Source of the DNA: Phytoseiulus persimilis
Taxonomy: Eukaryota > Arthropoda > Arachnida > Mesostigmata > Phytoseiidae
NCBI GenBank assembly: GCA_037576195.1
Contig: CM075102.1
Coordinates: forward strand, 2,976,001 to 3,040,000
Reading direction: 5' to 3'
Length of the DNA: 64,000 bases
In this document: positions 45,386 to 55,830 of the stretch, piece after piece
How positions within the stretch are numbered: position 1 is the first letter of the stretch
Layout: each line of letters opens with the position of its first letter
Notes under the pieces: generated by a model
Told to the model about the DNA's origin: nothing
What the model saw: only the letters and a program-made list of their open reading frames with translations
Databases searched by the model: none
Position numbers and translations under genes: made by a program

Positions 45386-46648
45386 CTGCTCAACGCCCCG
45401 TATGTTCGTGGAAGCATTCTAGCAATATCTGTCGCCGCTTTTGCTTGTTCCTTCGTTACCATTCGGACGTGTTCTACTCCGGTGAGGCCCGCTTGAATGT
45501 ACACACCGAGGTATCTTGCTGACTTCTGCAGCTGAATCCCATGTCCCTGGAGCCAAATGCTCGGTGCTCTGTCAGTTCTCTTCCTGATGAGCATGATCGC
45601 ATCTGTCTTCTCGGGTGCGAGCTCCAGGTTGTTGAGGTGCATCAAGCGGGTAATGACCCCCGGGGCGGCATGCGCTCTCTTCTCAAGTTCCACAATCGTC
45701 CTTGCGAGCACTATCAAGGACAGGTCGTCTGCATATCTGATCGTCGTGGCTCCCTGTGGCATTTCAGCTTGAAGAACATCGTCATACGCGACATTCCACA
45801 GGGTCGGTCCGAGGACCGATCCCTGGGGAACTCCCGCCGTCAACTCGTGCGGATTGCCTTCCATATCATGGACTTGTCGACAGCTGAGGTATTACCCTAA
45901 AATCCTGCGAAGGTAAGGGGACACTTCTTTTGTCCTGAGGCTGTCATGGATGACTTTCCATCTTATCGAGTTGAATGCATTTCGTACATCTAGCAATATG
46001 ATGATGCATCGTCTTCTTGTCCTGTACGTGGTGTTCATTTCCGCATGGACTATCTCGCTGACTCTTCTGATGGCCGACATGGTCGAGCGACCTCTCCGGA
46101 AGCCAAATTGATTTTCCGAAAACTTTTGTCCTCCCTCGAGCTCTTCCTGTAACCTCCGATTGACGATTGTATCTACTCACTTAGCTATCGTGCTAAGTGA
46201 GCAATCCGGTCGGTAACTGTCTCTCTTCCCAGGTTTGGGGATCAGGACAAGACTGGCCGTCTTCCATCGTTTGAGGGAAGCGCCGGTGTTGAGTATGAGG
46301 TTAACCATTTTAGTGAAGACTTCTGGCCATCTTTCCATAAATATTTTCGTGACTTCTCCGGGGATTCCATCTGGGCCCGGAGCTTCTCTAGATGCTATTC
46401 TATCGGCTGCTACTTCCACCTCCGCGGCGGTGACTCCTGGGATTTCTCCATCCTGGATAGGAAATTCTTCTCTGCCGAATCCTGACACTCTCAAGAGAAG
46501 AGCGGTCACCGTTCTCTGAATGGTCTCGGTGGACATCCTGGGTCTCTTCTGTCCGATCTTCTCCCTCACTATCTTATATGGGAGTCCCCAAATGTCTTCG
46601 CTGACTCTATTAGTGAGTTCTCTCCAATCATCTCTCTTGGCTTTGAGG
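45370..46648 (-). pseudogene. R1-like LINE reverse transcriptase, part 1
   Basis: Minus strand, continuing from 50102-50360 after removal of the hAT. Blocks: LTNRVSEDIWGLPYKIVREK (46625-46565), REAPGPDGIPGEV, SLKRWKTASLVLIPKPGK, a decayed SYRPDCSLSTIAK, ENQFGFRKGRSTMSAI, ILLDVRNAFNSIRW, then after a stop near 45892 GVPQGSVLGPTLWN and TTIRYADDLSLIV (catalytic YADD at 45724-45735) and RYLGVYI. It ends at MLPRTYGAL where the other LINE starts. The pattern (PDGIP, NAFNS, GVPQGSVLGPLLW, YADD) is that of R1-clade elements. At least three frame breaks. Confidence 0.88.
46641..46648 (+). repeat. Left target-site duplication of hAT-3 (CTTTGAGG)
   Basis: CTTTGAGG directly precedes TAGGGATCGC and is repeated exactly at 50102-50109 after GCGATCCCTA. 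Confidence 0.95.
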
Positions 46649-46649
46649 T

Positions 46650-46770
46650 AGGGATCGCAAAGAACCCGCCAAGCGGAACCGCGGGACTGCGGTTCTGCCC
46701 CGGAGCCGCGATTACCCGCGGTTCTTGGCGATTACCCGCGGGTAGCCGCCAGCTCGGTGGCTACCCGATG
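46650..46770. repeat. Left subterminal repeats of hAT-3 (ACCCGCGGGT type)
   Basis: GC-rich region with repeated ACCCGCGG cores next to the left TIR, mirrored at 49950-50050 near the right TIR with ACCCGCGGGT three times. Subterminal repeats are the usual binding sites of hAT transposases; that role is inferred. Confidence 0.6.
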
Positions 46771-47039
46771 GTCTACGAGCTCATCTCTGACGCCATCATC
46801 CATGAAGCGATCACAAAACCCTCTCTTTGATCGCTCATATGAGCCTCATGGAATCGCTCGTGCCTATGGAGAAGCACGGAAAGGCGTACTCGATTTTTCT
46901 TCCGAACCGTGCGCGTTGTATGATTGACAGACCGAAAATTTATGGGATCAGCGCGCTCAATTTATTATTTTCGAGTCGCCCGAGTCGTGAAACTAAATCG
47001 AGTCGAACGAAGTTCTGATCCAATACAATTCTGCCTCGA

Positions 47040-49390
47040 GTTCTCAGTGGCCTTGCTAGATTGCTTCGTATTCGAAGGCTTTCCGAACGATGAAGATGTC
47101 GTCTGAAGTCGACTGCCTCAGTCGTGTGCGGTTTTTGCCGATGACGAAGTTCAACAGGCTGAAATCTCGTTCTGGCTGGACTGAGGTCGGTGGAACTGTT
47201 ATAAGGACATCGTTAACTCCTTCGAGCAGTGGGCCGCGGGGTCCGCCATTTCGATACGAATTGAGCTAACTAATCAAGCTCGCACGGGTGCCCAAATTTC
47301 GCCGGAAGAGAGTTGGAGCCGGTGCCTCCGGAAATATCGAATCCTAGGAGAGGCTTTGAGCTGCCTGCGAGAAATGATCCTGATGGAATAATTCCGAATG
47401 ATCGAGAGTCCATTTCGAGTGATCGAACAACAATTCCTAATGGGGATGGTTAATGTGCCTGTGACAGGATGGCCGCGGGTTTTTGGTCGATCGTCAAGTC
47501 GAGAAGGCTCAGCATAACTTCTATCATTTGTTCATCTGCTGGCTTGCTCTGCCCAATGAGCGTCTCCAGCCCAAAGTCATACAGCGGGTCAGTCAGCAAG
47601 GCGAGAATGGACGACAGAATCGTCCTCCGATTAGCAATTTCCGCTTTTAGATTCTCAAGAAGCGGGTTCGCCAGTGGAGACGTCGTTTGCTGTACCTTGA
47701 GGAACAACAAATTGAAAATTCTGTCCGCGTGATATAGAGTCGCTATACTTCTACTGAGCATCTGGATAGCGATTTTGAAGGGTTCGAGACATTGAGCGAT
47801 TTCCTCCAGAGCTCTGATGTCGTTGGGATTGATTTCTGCACCTTGACCCTCACTCTCCAGGACGCGGAGCATGGCGGGCATGATGAGGAGACCACGCTCC
47901 ACCATGACGAAAGTGGAATACCACCGTGTTGGGCAATCCAATATTGGTCGAAGCTCTCTACCGTTATAAGTCTTCTGGCGAGTGAAAATCCGCAACCTGT
48001 CCATCAACTTCGGTTTTCTCTTGAAGCCACGGACCACGACTCGAAGACGTTCGAGAACCCCCTTGAGTTCTACAGCGATTCTTGGGTCGGCCTGTTGAAA
48101 CTCGGACCCTGTTTCCGATTCCTCATCCGCCTCGAGCTCGCTGGATTCGCCTCCCTCCTCTCCTACGGATTGTTCTTCCTCGTCTCCTTCAGATTGTTCT
48201 TCCTCGTCTCCTTCGAATTGCGAGTCCTCGTCTCCGTCGAGTTGTCCTTCCTCGTTTTCATCAGATGTGCTGTCCGGTTCTCGCTCCTCCTCCTCGCCCG
48301 CAAATTGTCTCTCGGACGAATCATCGTTGTCGTTTCTCTCATCGTCGCTGGTTGCCCCTCGATCGCCCGACTCCGCATGGCTTTCGAGAATAATTTCCGG
48401 GTCGAAACTGAAGATGTCCTTTCCGTAGACGACCTTCCTCACAAGCAGATCGAGACCATAAGCGAAACATTTCTGCCTCCGCAGTCTCATGAGGTCGACC
48501 GCTTTCAGAACATTGGCAGCCCCGTCCGTGGCTGCGGCAGCAATACTTTTGAGCTCGAGACTGACGCTTTGTAGTCGTGCGCGAATCAGATTCTTCAGAT
48601 TTCCGCCTGTTGCGCTATCGGTAACCCTGATCAGGCCCAGAGTAGTTATTTTCGAGTCACCAAGGATCGGGAACGCACTGTGTACGTTCAGAGTCAGATA
48701 ACGGTCTGAACCGAGTACAGTTGCCTCGTCGAACGAGATGGATACTTTGTGACCTGAAAATAGGCAAGCTCTAAACAGGGAACTCCATGATCATCTCTCG
48801 CTCAGATTCGACCACTGATCGAACAGCTTTGATTCAAAGAGCCAAACCTTTCGCTGTCAAATCGGCGAACTTGATCTGCAGCTTATGACGAATATCCGCG
48901 GCTTCTTCCAGCAGAAATTTGCGCACCGTTGCAGGTGCTTTAGGCGGCGGTCGGGACTTCGGGTACGATCGCTGCAGCAATCTCCTGAATGTCTCCGAGC
49001 ACAATTGCGACATGCTCACATTGTATTGGCAGACAAGGCGGAGTAGGTCTGATTCAGTGTGTGCCTGAGATTCCGCGTCGATAACTCCGGTCCAAAGGGG
49101 TTCGACGGGCCGTTTTCATCGATCAGATGCTGCGTCTTCAAGTGCCTGATCAAAGCGTTCGTAGACCGGCAACAGCTCAATTCCTCGAATCCAGAGAGGG
49201 AAACAAAACGACGTGGAGGATATGCCGCAAGGGAGAGCGAATGATTCACCAGATCAATATCTGATTCACGGAAGAGAGACGCCGCTAACCTGATGGCAGA
49301 TGGAGCACTTTGCTTTGCGCTCATTCCCAAACACTTTCTGCCTCTGAAACCATTGCCATACCCAGCTTCGGAGATTATCAGCACCACTTG
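47040..49390 (-). pseudogene. hAT transposase with BED zinc finger and acidic insert, several frameshifts
   Basis: Minus strand. The BED finger begins WVWQWFQRQKVFGNERKAKC with the Cys pair CSIC at 49296-49307 and, after a stop and frame change, the His pair STNALIRHLKTQH near 49120-49165. The catalytic core: SIAAATDGAANVLKAVDLM (Asp of the DDE triad) at about 48530-48480, then in the frame 48490-47450 a Cys/leucine block (CFAYGLDLLVRKVVYG), an acidic run of about 80 residues, and LDCPTRWYSTFVMVERGL, which is the conserved P-T-R-W-N-S-T block. The terminal hATC block is present in fragments at 47060-47240 (frames giving PTSVQ-PER-like and RTRLRQSTSD-like pieces). Too broken to work, but every hallmark can be located. 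Confidence 0.87.
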
Positions 49391-49949
49391 AATCGCTCAT
49401 GATGCGTGTTGTTTCGTAGAGGATGGCTGGCGGCCGACAGACTCCTTCGAAATTCGCCGAAACAAAGCGTTACTTGAGCGCGCACAACGGTCGTGGGTGT
49501 ATCGGTTTCAGAGGTTTCGTCGGCGTCACAGAACAAAACTCGAGAGAGACGTGCTACCTCTTCATCTAGGTCCCTCGCTCTTTCACAGATTCATCGTTCC
49601 AGATCTTATTGGTTGGTTCGTGACGACTGTGGCTCCGCCGCTGTCTCCGTCGTCGCCCACGTACGGCGTGCAATGTTCTCACGTTCACATCCACAACTTC
49701 TCGCTGGTTTCGGCAAGGTGTCTCCCACTGATTGGAATCGACTGGAGCGCGATTCATACAAATACGCTCCCTCACAAGCGCCAATTCCAACCGTTCCAAT
49801 ACATTTTCCCTAGCCACGCGAGTCAGGTGTCGCTCCACATCTTGTGGAAGCTGCTAGAGACTGCTAGACAAGGGGCCATTAGCCTATAATACTGAGAACA
49901 GGCCGTCAGTTGCCAGGCTCCCCAACAGACGGGAACCTGAAAACCGTGG

Positions 49950-50050
49950 TCTGCGGTCGCGGGTACCCGCCAGGACCAGCGAGAACCCGCGGGTAGCATG
50001 TATTGCCCGCGGTCTCGAGGGAGGTCCGCAACCCGCGGGTCATACCCGCT
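49950..50050. repeat. Right subterminal repeats of hAT-3
   Basis: Several ACCCGCGGGT or CCCGCGG motifs within 100 bases of the right TIR, matching the left set. Confidence 0.6.
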
Positions 50051-50101
50051 ACCAAGGGAGACCTCGCGGTTCCGCTTGGCGTTTTTTTTTTGCGATCCCT
50101 A

Positions 50102-50360
50102 CTTTGAGGCTCCCTCTCCTATATATGTCTGCTTCGCCTCGGTGCATTTCGTGTGATAGTCTCGAGCTTCGTCTTCGGTTGTGCCTGTATTCCTTCTGTC
50201 TCGGATACAGCTTCTTCTGGCTCGAATACATGTCTTCCTCAACTTGGCGAATTCATCATTCCACCAGTAGACTGGTTTCCTTTTCCCAAGCCATATTCGT
50301 ATCTCGCACGTCACATCTGAGGCTGGAGATTTGTGGATATACACTGCGCTGAACTTCACT
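50102..50360 (-). pseudogene. R1-like LINE, part 2 (linker between endonuclease and RT)
   Basis: Begins with the right TSD (50102-50109). The minus-strand frame reads IRIWLGKRKPVYWWNDEFAK then LRKTCIRARRSCIRDRR, the KPVYWW and arginine-rich segment that R1-type proteins carry between endonuclease and RT. A frameshift lies close to the hAT insertion site. The copy is truncated near 50360; no endonuclease sequence is seen beyond. Confidence 0.82.
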
Positions 50361-53300
50361 ACACGAAAAGGACTTCGTATATTTCTATGGGTTCCACGCT
50401 TGTTGCGTCAGTGGAGTGGATATCTCTTTCAGTCAGATTCTATGCTCCTTTCAGGGATCCGTCCTGACTCTAAACTCTAGAACGAGAGGATTCGGCGGTG
50501 AGAGAGGGAGTTATTTGGATTCGGGTCACTGGGATAGAACGGTGTCATTTGGGGCTCGATCACAGGCAGCACAAAGCTCCGAGCAACAAACCGGGGTCGA
50601 TATAAATTCTCCGAAATGTGGTCAAGCCTGTATGGAAGCAACGTGACTCCGAACTCCCGATTCGACCCGTAGCACTGATTTTGTTCGAGGACAAGAGAGG
50701 AAAGCTGTCATTGCGTCCGATTTATTCGAACGATCAATCAAGAGCTAATCTTCTCTGAAGCATCTGGAAGCCATCTCCGAACCATCTTGTATAGAATCCT
50801 GCCTGAAATCATCGCAGATTCACTCGCAAATGACTTTTGGAGGGCTACCCGAGCTATGAGGGGAACTATGCACTGGCTCAGAGCTTCAAATTTCTGAAAT
50901 AAGGGAGAAAACATCCGAAAACTGAACACCGGAACTGAAACCACCCGGAGTTTTATCTCGCGGCACTGTCGTTCGGGGACGCTCACTGGAATCGGTGTAT
51001 CGAGAAAAAGCCTCATCCAGATCTGCATCGTCGACAGGTGGACAGACGGTTTCGAGAATGACCGGGGGCGTATGAAGTAACGAATAGAGAAATTCGGAAG
51101 ATTCCCGGAAGTGGACTCGATAAAATTTGGGAACTGTTAGATATGGGGTCTAGTTTTATGATTCGGTCAACTTCTTCACCAGTACTCAGGCGCTCGACTA
51201 ATGAAGTTTGAGTCTACGACAAAGCGGGCTCATCTACCGCTCCGTTGAAGCGTCCGTTCGAGTGTTTCAGAAAAGTTTTCGCCGGGCAACAGCGAGAAAA
51301 ACGGCACTCTTCCTCGCGTCCAACCGCGGAGTTTTGGTCCTCACTGGCCGTCTCCGCCAAGTACTGGCGAGCGTGAACGAGAAATCAGAGCTGGATTCGC
51401 TGGATCTCTTTCGACTTCTCCCGATTCATCTCGGCCTTCCGGCTCTCTTCCGACCGCAAACTCGGCGAATCGACGCTCTCAGACTCACTCATGCCTTGAG
51501 GAATGACCACAGATCGCAGCTGATGGGGATCAGGTGCAGTCAGTGCAGGACACTTTCTGCTCCGAAGTCGTCGAACGAATCAAATCTGTTCCCTTGGCCC
51601 TTCCGGTTCATGACCGATTCAAGGAATCTAGCGTCGGATGCTTGGAGGATAGCGGCACGCTGACTCGCAGCTGTCCACATCCTGCCTGGCCACCTATGCA
51701 CGACAAATACTTCGAGAAGCTGGGGAACAATGTCTCTCGGTGTTCGTCGTGTTTTTCAGCGAAGAAACTGGATGGCGATATTCAGAGTTCACGACGAGAT
51801 GAAAGTTTGTGATTCGAAGACCGATCCATCGGAGTTATCCAAAGATGGAAAGACAAACAAGCCGGATGAGCTTTGCGGAACAGACTTGTCTTCAGATATT
51901 TCGGGACTAGAGGGCGTTTGGTTCCTTGGTTGATTTCGAAAAACTTCACCGAGCCGGATTCTCGTTTTCTGCTCTCTCTGGAAGAAAACAGGCGCGTCCA
52001 CTCCAGAATCGTGGAGCAGCTATTGAAATTCAAGATGCTCTGAACCTGTTCGCGCTTTGATTGGAATTAGAATAGAGACCGTACTCTCACGCCGCTATCA
52101 GCCACAGAAGATGTAGTCATTGGCTAGAATGTTAAACTCTTGTTCGTCTTCATCCAAACTACGATTGTTGTGTCGAAGTGTTCACCGTTGAAACTCGACC
52201 CATCGGCGGATATGGAGCGCTACGTTGCAGGATGTCGCCACAAACGTCCTTAATAGGTGCTCGTGTCACCTCGAAGCCTGGATTCTCGGATTTGCATCGC
52301 GGAATCCCCGCATCGACGACGATTCCGAATTTTTTGCGGCACGCGTGCAAGCTAGGTCTACATTTTGTCAATGCTGCTGTGTCCTGTTCAGGGATTCGTC
52401 GCTAGGCTAGTGTGTGAAACCTGTGCAATACCGGAGTCCTAGGCCAGCCTGGATGAGTCGTTGCCTGTTGCTGAATTCTAAATAGCGTCGCTTACGCTTA
52501 CAAATACTTCGTAAGTAGGCTCGGCATTCATCGTCCTGGATGCGCTCGCATGATGCTCATTCACCCCCTTCCGTGGCGTTGAGGCGGACGGCGGATTGGG
52601 GCCGTCTTGCTGTTGCGGGGCTTCAGCTCCTTTCCCGCGGATACCAGGAAGTGTCCCCAACAATGATGCCCCTCGCGTTCTCCTTTCCGGTTGAATGATT
52701 CACGGCTCAAGTTCGCTCAAGGTTGGAACTTGGATCCATCGATTCCCGGCGGAATACTCCTTCGGATCCCGATAAGTTCAGTATTCTATCAAGGTATCCA
52801 CTGGCATCTGACCGACTTCGAGTCGTGACGAGACGATGGCTCACCTCATCGAGTCTCTCCTCTTCAAACTCTGGAGTTGCTTCGTTGCGAGGTTTTTTCC
52901 TTGAATTTGCAAAGTCCTCAGCCTCTCACTGAGTCTGCCGAGCTTGATGGCGAGTGGCGATCCACTGCAACCATTACTATCGGCCGAAAACAGGCCCGTG
53001 TCGTTGATTGCGTTCTGAGCTCAACAGGGGTCCAGTCAGATCCCTTTCCCCAAGCATTCCAAGAAGTTTGTTGGACTACAGCGGCAATCCAATCGATCAG
53101 GAGTGCCTGGCGCTTCCTCCTGAACTCCGGAAGCCATGAACACTATGATTCGCTCAACCCGCTTTCGATCAGACTCTCTCCTCCTGGAGTTCTGTCTGGA
53201 AGAATGGAATCACGAAGAGTTCCTCCTCAAAATTACCCGCAGGTTCGAGTACGAGTTCAAACACTCCGGATTCTGTCGTCGGACTGATCTGAATTCGAAA

Positions 53301-55687
53301 TCCAATGGCCCAATAGCTCCATAGCTTGGCGAGAAACAGAGAGGGAATTTAGCGTGTCAGCGTTGAAATGGATGCAGATATCCATGATCATTCCGAAATG
53401 GTGGAACCACTCTATGGTGTTGGAAGCCCTAAGCCCCAACCTGACGAGCCGCGGTACGCCCAGTAATGGTGGGAGTTCAGCCGAAGTCCGAGAATGTCTT
53501 ACGAGCGTGGGAGGATTCTCGAAGATTTCAGTAATCTGAGGAGGCCGGTGGCTTCCGCGAGTCAGCTGTGAGCTCCCCGAGTCGTGGCTCTGAATTCTCC
53601 CTCTCATCAAGTGGCTCGGACCTTCAGACGTCCCGGTTCCACTCGAAGGCCCGGGTACTTGGCTCGGGAAGTTTTCTGAAGATCTTTCCTCGTCAATGAT
53701 CGATCAGTTCATGGTCAGACCAAAACAAGCATGTTATCTCCGCTGCTCGGTCGTTGTGAGCTACGTTGTGAGCCGATTTAGGAACAGCTTAGGCCTCGAG
53801 AACTTCCCTCGAAAATTCGGTGATCGTTAGCTTCCTGATATCGTTGAGCCTCGAAGCGCCGTCGATGACCAACGGAGATCTATGTGGCGATCGAAGCTCT
53901 TGAATGAAGTCCTCGCTTCGGTCGTTAGAAGTGCGCCGAACAGCTGCACAACCCATGTAGCGACTTCACGGAGCTCGTGGTTACAAAAGATTTGGGTGTT
54001 GAGGCGCTCTCCCTAGATTCTGAAGTTTCCTCGTGAACGGTGATGGACGCGAACCACAGATCGAAGCTCCAGGCGCATTCGCACCGTTTAAATCTGGCTG
54101 GTCAACGCGGACGATCAGCCAGACTGCAATACCCAAGCGGAAGCTGTGGGCTGGAGTGAGAAGTTGGGCATTTGAGGTTGCGGCCAAACTTCCCTGAAAT
54201 CCTACAGATGACGAACCTTTTTTTCCGATTCTTTCTAAAAAAAAAACGTGTTAGATGAGATCGTTTTCTGACGAGTTACTTATCCGAATGTTTCATTATA
54301 CGATAAGTTCGTTATCTGATGCGTTTTCTCAAAGGCATTCGAAAAAAAGGGTTCGTTACGTGCGGACTTCGGGGAATTCGTCCAAAGTGAGCATTGAAAC
54401 CATTTTTCTGGGGTCCAATGTTGGCTGATCGCGCTGTGCAGTCAAGCTCAGCTAGCTCCCATGTGTGCGTCCATATTCATGGTAAATGTCCAACCTCTCA
54501 CGCCGGCCCATAGCTTCTGCTTGGGCCGGCCAGCCCGAGACGGTCAGCCAGGCGTTCCACACAATCAACGCTTGCGTAGCCTTTGTTGTGCGCTCTGAGC
54601 TGCTTTGATGTAGAGTCGGATAATGAGAATGCAATCGATCCGCCACGCCGCCGTGAGAAGCTGAAGAGAGAAGATGCACCTCGGAAATGAGCCCGAGACC
54701 CACCCCTAGGAAGGAGGCTTCTCTCGGTGGCCGTTCCCCATAACTCCGAAAAAGTATTCCCTCGAAAGTGAACGGAACTCGTTCTCCGTCTTTTTGAGCC
54801 ATCTGTTCCTGGACAACGCGTCCAATCTCGCCGCAGTAGCTCGAAGATGAAACTGCTGTCGGGCCGGACTCCGGGCGAGAAGGTACTGTGCTCTGCATCA
54901 GAGGTCGTCAAACTTCTCCGACATTGCTTGCAGACGCAGCTTCTTTGGGTGCCGCGACACACCGTTCGACGACCCCTGCTCCAGATAACTCTACTCGATC
55001 ATCGCTTGGAGCTCGGATTCACAGTGTGACCAACGACTGCGAGATGGTTGATTCTCGCAAACTCCTGCGTTGGATGTATTCAGAAGTGACCACCGGTCGC
55101 CATCGGGATACCCAATCCCTGAATACCCAAGGGCGGGGAGTTTGCTCGCGGTGACAGGTGAGTCTTCCGAGCATCTCTCGAGTGCAAAATCTAAGAAAGA
55201 CCCTTCCGTCATACGTCTCATGCTCCAGCTGATCTCGAAACTCTCCACATTTCCATCAGATGAGGAACGTATGGCAGACAGTAGGGGCTCCTCCCCGCAT
55301 GGAATCTGCGCGGAAAGACTCGTGAGCGTTCCGTTCGGACCTGAAATATCGAGATTGTCTCGTTGCTCGACGATGCCAGCGAACAACGACAGATTTCTCT
55401 CTACCTGTTCCGAAGAGGGCACGGAGGGCAACTTTCAGGAGACTCATTACAGTGGAGCATGCGATCATACCGTGCGAACACAGTCGTTCGCCAAGGATGG
55501 GTTACAGGCCCGATTGGGGCTCGAAAGCGGTATCTACGGCGGCTTCGCGAGCAGCTATCTATGGGAGAAGCGTTTCATTTCGACTCTCTGCTCGGCGGCA
55601 TTTGTCAATCCCTCTCGGCTCCGAGGAGGGATCCGGGGTAGGGAATCGAGCGAGAGACACAGCAATCAGAGAGTCGACCGAAGGATT
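50361..55687. other. Unassigned region
   Basis: Over 5 kb with no recognised gene, RNA or transposon end. Short frames (for example 51208-51663 plus, 54962-54452 minus) show no domain. A run of A lies at about 54237-54247. Confidence 0.35.
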
Positions 55688-55830
55688 TGTTGAAGTTGGT
55701 CTTCCATGTGTATAACAAAGTTATCACCCGCTCCCTATTTGAAGCTGCTCGGCGACAATAAACTATCCTTTTTAGTCGACATTAACGAAGCGCAAGTGTC
55801 CTTGCTCTCCTTCTCAGACTAATTGTAACA
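55688..55830 (+). repeat. Solo LTR of the copia family (143 bp)
   Basis: Starts TGTTGAAGTTGG and ends TTGTAACA; collinear with both LTRs of the element at 0.4-3.7 kb. No internal sequence follows. Flanks GGATT (55683-55687) and GAATT (55831-55835) are a likely 5-bp target duplication with one change, so this is a solo LTR left by LTR-LTR recombination and not a broken element. Confidence 0.93.

Larger units (their letters stand above)
41601..45390 (-). mobile_element. RLE-type LINE (no AP endonuclease) with separate zinc-knuckle ORF1
   Basis: A minus-strand non-LTR element of about 3.8 kb. Its 3' end (near 41601, with ATACAATAAAAAG upstream on the minus strand) abuts the LTR boundary of copia copy 2; its 5' end abuts an R1-like RT fragment near 45380. 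ORF1 (zinc knuckles) and ORF2 (RT, CCHC, endonuclease-like tail) overlap by 11 bases. The absence of an N-terminal AP endonuclease and the presence of C-terminal CCHC plus PD...D signature place ORF2 with restriction-like-endonuclease LINEs. ORF1 has no ATG at its 5' edge and is 5'-truncated. Confidence 0.75.
46649..50101 (-). mobile_element. Complete hAT transposon (3.45 kb) inserted in the R1-like LINE
   Basis: TIRs of about 35 bp: TAGGGATCGCAAAGAACCCG at the left and, inverted, TAGGGATCGCAAAAAAAAAC at the right, both continuing into CGCCAAGCGGAACCGCG. A perfect 8-bp duplication CTTTGAGG flanks it. Inside each end are clusters of the palindromic ACCCGCGGGT motif. A BED-finger hAT transposase is encoded on the minus strand. 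Excising 46649-50101 plus one TSD copy restores continuous R1-like coding (GSLKAKRDDWREL), which confirms the borders. Confidence 0.95.

Noticed and set aside
47792-48574. 260-residue plus-strand frame rich in Leu/Phe/Ser/Val
   Set aside because: Antisense of the acidic hAT transposase segment; apparent membrane-like stretches come from complementing Glu/Asp codons.
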